Source: an uncultured Odoribacter sp. (lineage in GTDB: Bacteria > Bacteroidota > Bacteroidia > Bacteroidales > Marinifilaceae). Taken from it: DNA of 11,015 bases. The translations under genes and the position numbers were made by a program. Location: assembly GCA_905204385.1 (NCBI GenBank), contig CAJKZL010000068.1:1-11015 (forward strand). Direction: 5' to 3'. Below the pieces are notes generated by a model. The model searched no databases. It was not told the origin of the DNA and saw only the letters and a list, made by a program, of their open reading frames with translations. The stretch's first letter is position 1, and each line of letters opens with the position of its first letter. Positions 6,318 through 11,015 of the stretch are shown in pieces.

Positions 6318-6388
6318 TATAGATTAAAATCGATCGTTTTCTCTTCCTTTATCTATTATCTTTAATCTCTAATCTTTAAACTATAATC
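6318..6388 (-). repeat. AT-rich intergenic repeat in the cysD-cysN gap
   Basis: On the minus strand, positions 6388-6366 match the plus-strand repeat at 1332-1354 in 22 of 23 bases. Further degenerate units (AGATTAAAG, AGATAATAG) follow in the downstream direction. A short copy in the opposite orientation, TATAGATTAAA, lies on the plus strand at 6318-6328 and could pair with 6361-6368 over 8 bases (AGATTAAA with TTTAATCT). It occupies much of the otherwise empty cysD-cysN gap. Confidence 0.7.
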
Positions 6389-6410
6389 TATCAACTTTCA
6401 TCTTTCCTTT

Positions 6411-7319
6411 CTAAAAATACCCTTCTCTTTTTTTCTGTTCCATGCTGGCATCCTGGTCGAAGTCGATCACCCGCGTGGTGCGTTCCGACTTGGTTGTGGT
6501 CATCATTTCTTCCACAATTTTTTCGATGGTATCGGCTTCCGATTCCACTGCTCCCGTAAGAGGCCAGCAACCCAGGGTGCGGAATCTTACTTTTCGCATT
6601 TGTACTTTGTCGCGGTATTGTTCGGGCATCCGTTCGTCGTCGGGCATGATCAGATTGCCGTCGATCTCCACAATGGGCCGTTCCTTGGCAAAATACAGGG
6701 GAACGATAGGAATGTTTTCCATGCGAATATATTGCCAGATGTCCAATTCGGTCCAGTTGGACAGGGGAAATACCCGGATGGATTCTCCTTTATGAACCCG
6801 TGCATTATAAAGATTCCACAATTCGGGGCGCTGATTTTTGGGATCCCATTGGTGAAACTTATCCCGGAAAGAGTAAATCCGTTCTTTGGCTCGGGATTTT
6901 TCTTCATCCCTGCGGGCGCCCCCGAAGGCTGCATCGAATTTATATTTGTCCAGGGCCTGGAGTAAAGCCTGGGTTTTCATGAGGTCTGTGTGGACTTTAC
7001 TGCCGTGGGTAAAGGGACCTACCCCTTCGTGAAAACATTTCATGTTCGATTCCACAATGAGATCCCAATTGTTATCCCGGGCATATCGGTCGCGGAATTC
7101 AATCATTTCTTTAAATTTCCATTTTGAATCGATATGCATGAGCGGAAAAGGAACTTTTCCCGGATAAAAAGCTTTCTCGGCCAGCCTGACCATGACGGAA
7201 GAATCTTTTCCTATCGAATAGAGCATCACTGGATTTTCAAATTCTGCAACCACTTCACGGATAATGTGGATGGATTCAGCTTCCAGTTCTTTTAAGTGAC
7301 TTAGTTTATATTCTGACAT
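6411..7319 (-). CDS. cysD: Sulfate adenylyltransferase catalytic subunit CysD
   Basis: CysD is the small, catalytic subunit of ATP sulfurylase and adenylates sulfate to APS; CysN, next in the operon, supplies GTP-driven energy. The protein is 302 residues, the usual CysD length. It belongs to the PAPS-reductase-like PP-loop family, with the ATP-binding loop SIGKDSSVM at 35-43. Other typical CysD stretches are [20 protein letters not shown] (59-78), [26 protein letters not shown] (about 128-153), [16 protein letters not shown] (about 183-198) and [15 protein letters not shown] (about 247-261), ending in the common KKREGYF. The [14 protein letters not shown] block clearly separates it from the related PAPS reductases (CysH). 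It is preceded by a 124-base gap with a hairpin. Confidence 0.96.
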   Translation of the reverse strand: MSEYKLSHLKELEAESIHIIREVVAEFENPVMLYSIGKDSSVMVRLAEKAFYPGKVPFPLMHIDSKWKFKEMIEFRDRYARDNNWDLIVESNMKCFHEGVGPFTHGSKVHTDLMKTQALLQALDKYKFDAAFGGARRDEEKSRAKERIYSFRDKFHQWDPKNQRPELWNLYNARVHKGESIRVFPLSNWTELDIWQYIRMENIPIVPLYFAKERPIVEIDGNLIMPDDERMPEQYRDKVQMRKVRFRTLGCWPLTGAVESEADTIEKIVEEMMTTTKSERTTRVIDFDQDASMEQKKREGYF

Positions 7320-7408
7320 TTTTCAATGCTTAGGGGCTGATCATAGATCATATTTCCATGCCTATTTCAGCGGTGTTATTTTTGTTTGCAAATTTATGTG
7401 TCCTGATG

Positions 7409-7434
7409 GCGGTAAACATCAGTATTTTTACCGC
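7409..7434. other. Stem-loop in the cysC-cysD gap
   Basis: A perfect 8-base-pair stem joins 7409-7416 (GCGGTAAA) with 7427-7434 (TTTACCGC) around a 10-base loop. TGAT/ATCA bases just outside could extend it. In the direction of transcription it begins 9 bases after the cysC stop codon. No U-tract follows on the minus strand, so a full intrinsic terminator is unlikely; partial termination, or protection of the cysQ-cysC message from 3' decay, is a reasonable guess. Confidence 0.5.
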
Positions 7435-7443
7435 TTATCATGT

Positions 7444-8037
7444 TCAACTAACCTTCGGAAGAACAGCTTCCAGCAATATTTTTACGGACTCTTCCAAAGA
7501 TTGCCGGGAGGTATCGATCGTGATAAAAGGATGTTCCGGACTTTCAAATGGCGAAGAGATTCCGGTAAATTCCTTGATTTCGCCTCGGCGGGCTTTCGCA
7601 TACAATCCTTTGACATCCCTTCTTTCGCATTCTTCTATCGGCGTACTGACATACACTTCCAGAAAATCCTTGCTGCCGATAATTTCGCAGGCCATGCGCC
7701 GGATCGCATTTGTAGGACTGATAAAAGCCGCCAGGGTAACGACGCCGCAGTCTACAAATAGTTTGGACACTTCTGCAATGCGCCGGATGTTTTCTGTACG
7801 GTCGGCTTCGGAAAAGCCCAGATTGTTGTTGATGCCGCTCCGGATGTTGTCTCCATCCAGGATCCTGCAAAGGATGCCTCTTTTGTATAATTCCCGTTCG
7901 AGGGCAATGGCTAAAGTGCTTTTTCCGGATCCCGACAACCCGGTAAACCAGATCATCATGCCCTTTTGTTTCAGCAAAGCTTCCCGGTCTTCCCGTTGCA
8001 GCATTTTTTCAAAAATCGGATATATATTTTCGGCCAT
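7444..8037 (-). CDS. cysC: Adenylyl-sulfate (APS) kinase CysC
   Basis: CysC phosphorylates APS at the 3' position to give PAPS, the sulfonate donor for the sulfotransferase downstream. The 197-residue protein is a stand-alone APS kinase of normal length. It has the P-loop GLSGSGKST (33-41), the conserved LDGDNIRSGINNNLGFSEADR (60-80) that binds APS, NIRRIAEVSKLF, the FISP block at 105-108, and EVYVSTPIEECERRDVKGLYAKARRGEIKEFTGI (about 127-160) forming the lid region. It lies 30 bases after cysQ and 124 bases before cysD. In other bacteria cysC often follows cysN or is fused to it; here it precedes cysD. A 228-residue open frame on the opposite strand is only its antisense shadow. Confidence 0.95.
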   Translation of the reverse strand: MAENIYPIFEKMLQREDREALLKQKGMMIWFTGLSGSGKSTLAIALERELYKRGILCRILDGDNIRSGINNNLGFSEADRTENIRRIAEVSKLFVDCGVVTLAAFISPTNAIRRMACEIIGSKDFLEVYVSTPIEECERRDVKGLYAKARRGEIKEFTGISSPFESPEHPFITIDTSRQSLEESVKILLEAVLPKVS

Positions 8038-8067
8038 TATTTAAGTATTTGTAAATGGATAAAAGGA

Positions 8068-8889
8068 TTAGGGTTGTTCATTCGACTGAGGCTTCACGAT
8101 AAACCAAGGGTTCAATAAATTCTCCTTATTATAGGTCAGAGGCGTTTTTCCATCCTGCTGGTACAATTCTTTGCCAGCAGCTTTAGCAATGGCGTGCCCT
8201 GCAGCAGTATCCCATTCCATGGTGGGGGCGAAACGGGGATAGATATCCGCCGAGCCTTCAGCCACCAGACATATCTTGATGGAACTGCCGATACTGGTGA
8301 ACCTTACTTCTTTATGTTCCCGTTTCAAGTCGGCGATGAATCTTTCGGTTTCCATACTCATATGCGAGCGGGAGGCTACGACGACAAAAGAAGTGTCCTT
8401 TCGGGGAAGTGGCAAAGGCAAGGCCTTTTTCTCCAGTTCGGCCCAATCGGTCGCCTTGGCGTAACTGACCGGAGCGATTTTGTAAGCTCCTTCGCGTAGA
8501 GTTCCGTAATAAAGTGTTCTGGTGACCGGAATATAAATCACTCCCAAGGCAGGTCTTCCTTCATAGACTAAAGCTATGTTGACTGTAAACTCACCGTTTT
8601 TCTGAATAAATTCCTTCGTGCCGTCCAAAGGATCGACAATCCATACCGTTGTCCAGGAGCGTCTTGTATCATAACCGATCGCCTTATTTTCTTCGCTGAT
8701 AACCGGGTAGGGAGTATTTTTCAGATATTCCATGATGATTTCGTTGGATTTACGGTCCGCAATCGTCAGAGGAGAATGATCTGACTTTTTTTCGACTTCG
8801 AAATCAGAAGCCGGGTCGTTGTATATTCGCAGTATTTCTTCACCTGCTTTAAGGGCAGCTGTGATTGCTGTTTGTAATAATGAATTCAT
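8068..8889 (-). CDS. cysQ: 3'(2'),5'-bisphosphate nucleotidase CysQ
   Basis: CysQ removes the 3'-phosphate from 3',5'-ADP (PAP), the inhibitory by-product of every sulfotransfer from PAPS; it can also act on PAPS. The protein has 273 residues and the inositol-monophosphatase-type fold. The metal-binding motifs are visible: Glu66-Glu67 in ISEEN, WIVDPLDGTKEF with Asp86, Asp89 and Thr91, and EWDTAAGHAIAKAAG with Asp227 in the C-terminal part. KSDHSPLTIADRKS (35-48) is also typical. Being first gene of an operon that ends with a sulfotransferase fits a role in clearing PAP and keeping sulfation running. The start ATG at 8889 follows a short leader of about 15 bases after the predicted transcription start. 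Confidence 0.95.
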   Translation of the reverse strand: MNSLLQTAITAALKAGEEILRIYNDPASDFEVEKKSDHSPLTIADRKSNEIIMEYLKNTPYPVISEENKAIGYDTRRSWTTVWIVDPLDGTKEFIQKNGEFTVNIALVYEGRPALGVIYIPVTRTLYYGTLREGAYKIAPVSYAKATDWAELEKKALPLPLPRKDTSFVVVASRSHMSMETERFIADLKREHKEVRFTSIGSSIKICLVAEGSADIYPRFAPTMEWDTAAGHAIAKAAGKELYQQDGKTPLTYNKENLLNPWFIVKPQSNEQP

Positions 8890-8909
8890 AGTATTTTTCG
8901 CATGCGCGG

Positions 8910-8942
8910 CAAAGGTATCAAATAAATTTTAAATTTCACCGG
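8910..8942 (-). promoter_or_regulatory. Promoter of the cysQ-sulfotransferase operon
   Basis: On the minus strand TACCTTTG (8917-8910) matches the Bacteroidetes -7 consensus TAnnTTTG exactly and is followed by C as is common. The -33 position (about 8937-8942) has only GGTG or CCGG, so it is weak. Transcription should start near 8903, about 14 bases before the cysQ ATG. The 8-base palindrome CGCATGCG at 8899-8906 overlaps the predicted start point and might be an operator, or chance. Confidence 0.55.
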
Positions 8943-8986
8943 ATGGATAGATTTATGATTTATATCATGCAGAACGAAATTTCTTC

Positions 8987-8994
8987 TATATTCG
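8987..8994 (+). promoter_or_regulatory. Candidate -7 box for the ECF sigma gene
   Basis: TATATTCG differs from TAnnTTTG at one base and lies 23 bases before the ATG at 9018. No good -33 element is seen. It would make the sigma operon divergent from cysQ with about 70 bases between the two -7 boxes. Confidence 0.3.
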
Positions 8995-9017
8995 TACCCT
9001 GAAATGGCATACTTTCT

Positions 9018-9575
9018 ATGGAGGAGGAATTGACAGACCGGTTTAAGGCTTTCCAAAGAGGAAATGAGAGTGTTTTTCGTTGGTATTACGAGAAATATTA
9101 TCATGCGCTGTGTCTGTGGGTGCTCCGGATTACCAAAGAAGAGATGCAAATGCACGATATAGTGCAGGAAGCTTTCATCACTTTATGGAAATCGCGCGAA
9201 AAACTGGAATCCGAGTTGCATTTAAAGATGTTTCTTTATCAGATCGTCCGTAACCGTTGTCTGAATTACTTGAAAACCAGGAAGATTGAAGAAAAATACA
9301 TCCAAGAATACCTTGCCCTGAACAATGAGCAGCATTTCGGACAACTGGTGCTCGAAGAAGAAGTGTACCGGTTGATCATTCAGGAAATCCAACAATTGCC
9401 CGAAGAACAACGGAAGGTGGTGGAATGGCACTTGAAAGGAAAAAATAATGCTGAGATTGCGGGCCTGATGTCCATTTCGGTCAATACGGTGAAAACGCAT
9501 AAGGCAAGAGCCCGTAAAACTTTAAAAAATAAATTAGATAATCTTTTCATTATTACGGTCTTATTAGGCTTATGA
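9018..9575 (+). CDS. ECF-type RNA polymerase sigma-70 factor
   Basis: This 185-residue protein is an extracytoplasmic-function sigma factor of the kind greatly expanded in Bacteroides relatives (TIGR02985-like). Region 2 spans about residues 8-85 and includes the core-binding helix DIVQEAFITLWKSR (47-60) and the YQIVRNRCLNYLKTRK segment that contacts the -10 DNA. Region 4 spans about 118-172, starting IIQEIQQLPEEQRKVVEWHL and containing the helix-turn-helix NAEIAGLMSISVNTVKTHKARA (143-164, quoted here only by its ends N143 and A164). The C-terminal tail LFIITVLLGL is hydrophobic. The next gene, 98 bases downstream, is a FecR-type anti-sigma gene, its expected partner. Such pairs normally sense substrate transport through a SusC-like TonB receptor and switch on its operon. 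That receptor would be to the right of the window. Confidence 0.92.
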   Translation: MEEELTDRFKAFQRGNESVFRWYYEKYYHALCLWVLRITKEEMQMHDIVQEAFITLWKSREKLESELHLKMFLYQIVRNRCLNYLKTRKIEEKYIQEYLALNNEQHFGQLVLEEEVYRLIIQEIQQLPEEQRKVVEWHLKGKNNAEIAGLMSISVNTVKTHKARARKTLKNKLDNLFIITVLLGL

Positions 9576-9673
9576 AAAAATAATTTTCTTTTTTTCTGCT
9601 TTCTTGTCATTCTTCGAGGCCTTGAAATTGTATTAAAGGAAAAATATGACGTTTTGTTTGCTTTAATCTATAG

Positions 9674-10852
9674 ATGATGACCTCCTATAGCGATATCGAA
9701 CGAAAAATATACCTGATAAAAGCTTCGCTGGACAGCGAATTAGGGGAAGATGACCGAAAGGAACTGAATGAATGGCTCAGGACCTCTGAGGAAAATCAAG
9801 AGATGTACGACCGTTTTCGGAATAAACGGCTTCTTTTTGAACGGCTCGGTTTTTATCGTCAGACGGATCCTGAGCCGGATTGGAAGGAAATCCGTAGGCG
9901 GACACAACGCATATCCCGGCATGAGCGGTGGCTACAGAGATTGACTTATGCGGCCGTCTTTATCGGTTTGCTGTTTATGGTGAGTCTCTATATCTACCGG
10001 CAGAAGGCAGAGATTCCTTTACCGGAGAATATTGCCATAAATTGTGATTCTATCCGGCCGGGAAGTCGTCAAGCCTATATTGAATTAATAACCGGGGAAA
10101 AAATTGTTTTGGGAGAAAGGGAGAAAGGATTGGTGAAAAATGTGGACGGGGGAATGCTGAAAGAAGGGGAGGAAGGACTGATCATGGTGGGAGACGACTC
10201 GGTGAAAAACGAAGTGCAGGAAGTTGAATTTAACCGGGTGGTTGTACCCCGGGGAGGTTAGTATCGACTAATCCTGGCTGACGGATCCAAAGTATGGATG
10301 AATTCGGATTCGAAATTTGAATTTCCCACTGTTTTTACCGGCAAGGAACGCAGAGTCAGGTTGCAGGGAGAAGCTTATTTTCAGGTACAGCGAAATGAGA
10401 AAATGCCTTTTCGTATAGAAGTGAACGGAATAGAGGTTGCCGTTTTGGGTACTTCGTTCAATATTCAAGCCTATGGGGAACTTATGTATACTACCTTGGT
10501 AGAGGGAGCGGTGGCGTTAAATGTTGGAGGGGATACTTTCCGTCTGTCACCCGGTGAGGAGGCTAAAGTCAATAAGAGAAAAGTAAGGGTGCAAAAAGTC
10601 GATGTTTACGAAAGAATTGCCTGGAAAGAGGGAAAATTCGTATTTCGGGAAAAACGGCTGGAAGAGGTAATGGAGATATTGGGAAGATGGTATGACGTGG
10701 AAATATGCTATCGAAATGCAGCGGTGAAAGATCTCCATTTTACTGGAAATATTCCCCGGCATGCTACCATTAGCGAGGTTTTGCAATTTTTGGAACGTAC
10801 CCGCTTGGTGCATTTCAGTATCGCCGGACGTACGGTTATTGTTTCTGCTTAG
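9674..10852 (+). pseudogene. FecR-type anti-sigma factor, split by an in-frame amber codon
   Basis: Read through one TAG, this is a 392-residue FecR-family transmembrane anti-sigma factor of normal length. Residues 1-85 form the cytoplasmic sigma-binding part (ELNEWLRTSEENQEMYDRFRN), about 91-108 the membrane helix (TYAAVFIGLLFMVSLYIY), about 187-300 the periplasmic FecR domain (NRVVVPRGG, then YRLILADGSKVWMNSDSKFEF, given here as two adjoining pieces), and about 320-392 a DUF4974-type tail (FVFREKRLEEVMEILGRWYD). Codon 196 is TAG; relatives have Glu between PRGG and YRL, so GAG to TAG is the likely change. The frame is unbroken on both sides. The first part (9674-10261) would give a 195-residue membrane-anchored protein without its sensing domain. 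The second part (ATG at 10298) has no signal or membrane segment and could not reach the periplasm. It may be a real mutation or a base-calling error. Confidence 0.88.
10259..10261 (+). other. Premature TAG in the anti-sigma gene
   Basis: The codon order is CGG GGA GGT TAG TAT CGA CTA. All surrounding sequence on both sides codes for conserved FecR-domain residues in the same frame. One G-to-T change from GAG explains the stop; no insertion or deletion is needed. Confidence 0.9.
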
Positions 10853-11015
10853 TCTGTAGAATATAGATTATTATCAGAAGGATAGGTTTTAATAAAAACG
10901 AGCGTTTTTTTTAGTGTTTAAAATTTCGATTACTTTAGTGTTTCATACTTTTTCCTTTCATAGATTCTTATTTATTAAATTGAAATAATATTCTCTCTAA
11001 TCACTGTATTTTCTG
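10853..11015. other. AT-rich non-coding right end
   Basis: No coding region is visible here. It holds the hairpin-plus-T-run described separately and a weak promoter-like pair, TTTT followed after 19 bases by TACTTTAG near 10931-10938. A SusC-type receptor gene often starts one to two hundred bases after a FecR gene, so this may be its leader. Confidence 0.4.
10894..10912 (+). terminator. Possible weak intrinsic terminator after the anti-sigma gene
   Basis: AAAAAC (10894-10899) can pair with GTTTTT (10904-10909) around GAGC, and eight T residues run from 10905 to 10912. The stem is nearly all A-U, so it would be weak. It lies 42 bases after the stop codon, a usual place for a terminator. Confidence 0.4.

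Larger units (their letters stand above)
3306..8889 (-). other. Putative PAPS-synthesis and sulfotransferase operon
   Basis: Six genes run in one direction: cysQ, cysC, cysD, cysN, a four-helix-bundle gene and a sulfotransferase. Gaps are 30, 124, 128, 42 and 46 bases. Together they cover sulfate activation (CysDN), PAPS formation (CysC), sulfonate transfer (sulfotransferase) and by-product removal (CysQ). A good -7 box lies just before cysQ and a strong hairpin lies after the sulfotransferase, so a single transcript is likely. This is inferred from layout only. Confidence 0.75.

Noticed and set aside
6442..6965. Several open frames of 94-121 residues overlapping cysD on both strands.
   Set aside because: They are alternative-frame shadows of the highly conserved CysD coding sequence.
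4858..8037. A bifunctional CysN-CysC fusion.
   Set aside because: CysN ends at a normal 474 residues, and CysC is a separate complete gene upstream of cysD.
7358..8044. A 228-residue open frame on the plus strand opposite cysC.
   Set aside because: It is antisense to a gene with all APS kinase motifs, has no recognisable domain, and its residues mirror the cysC codon pattern.
10259..10261. TAG decoded as pyrrolysine.
   Set aside because: Pyrrolysine is not expected in Bacteroidales, and the position normally holds Glu in the family.
9674..10852. Two separate functional genes, or a frameshift, in the anti-sigma region.
   Set aside because: Both halves are in the same frame and join across one TAG into a full-length FecR family protein; the second half lacks a signal or membrane anchor of its own, so independent function is unlikely.

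Overview
The window looks like a chromosomal segment of a gut-type member of the order Bacteroidales. The evidence is Bacteroidetes-style promoters (TAnnTTTG at -7), A-rich leaders in place of strong Shine-Dalgarno sites, proteins typical of the phylum (DUF4491, DUF4136 lipoprotein, a signal peptide ending in ADAQ-style A|Q), and an ECF sigma / FecR-type anti-sigma pair of the kind that controls SusC/SusD uptake loci. The FecR protein reminds me of Odoribacteraceae (Odoribacter, Butyricimonas), but the genus cannot be fixed from this sequence alone.

Left part (1-3250): the 5' 258 codons of an ABC transporter ATPase run off the left edge on the minus strand. Four plus-strand genes follow: a small DUF4491 membrane protein, a hotdog-fold PaaI/YdiI-like thioesterase, a DUF4136 lipoprotein that seems to begin at an ATT codon, and a small outer-membrane beta-barrel protein. 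A strong two-tier hairpin at 3257-3298 separates this block from the convergent operon to its right.

Centre (3306-8889, all minus strand, transcribed right to left): a complete PAPS-making and sulfate-transfer operon, in the order cysQ, cysC, cysD, cysN, a four-helix-bundle (IVS/S23 family) gene, sulfotransferase. CysD and CysN make APS from ATP and sulfate. CysC phosphorylates it to PAPS. The sulfotransferase moves the sulfonate to an acceptor not identifiable here, and CysQ removes the 3',5'-ADP by-product. No PAPS reductase or sulfite reductase is present, so the operon looks dedicated to sulfation rather than cysteine synthesis. From memory it resembles the Bacteroides thetaiotaomicron cluster around BT_0416 that sulfonates cholesterol and other steroids, but without the permease gene. 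The most unusual structure in the window is here: the four-helix-bundle gene fills the cysN-sulfotransferase junction and is bracketed by two mirrored ends. Each end is a perfect hairpin between two direct copies of AAGTAACGAT. The cassette supplies the last codon and stop of cysN and the translation leader of the sulfotransferase.

Right part (8890-11015): divergent from cysQ, with a clear promoter on the cysQ side, lies an ECF sigma factor gene followed by a FecR-type anti-sigma gene. The anti-sigma gene is split by one in-frame amber codon (TAG at 10259-10261, where family members usually have Glu). Both halves are otherwise intact and in the same frame, so this is a recent nonsense mutation or a sequencing error. 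The target of such pairs, usually a SusC-type TonB receptor, would lie beyond the right edge.

An AT-rich short repeat (units like GATTATAGATTAAA) occurs in two intergenic gaps in the same orientation relative to transcription, at 1318-1354 and 6366-6388, with shorter partial copies elsewhere. No tRNA, rRNA, CRISPR array or transposase gene was seen.
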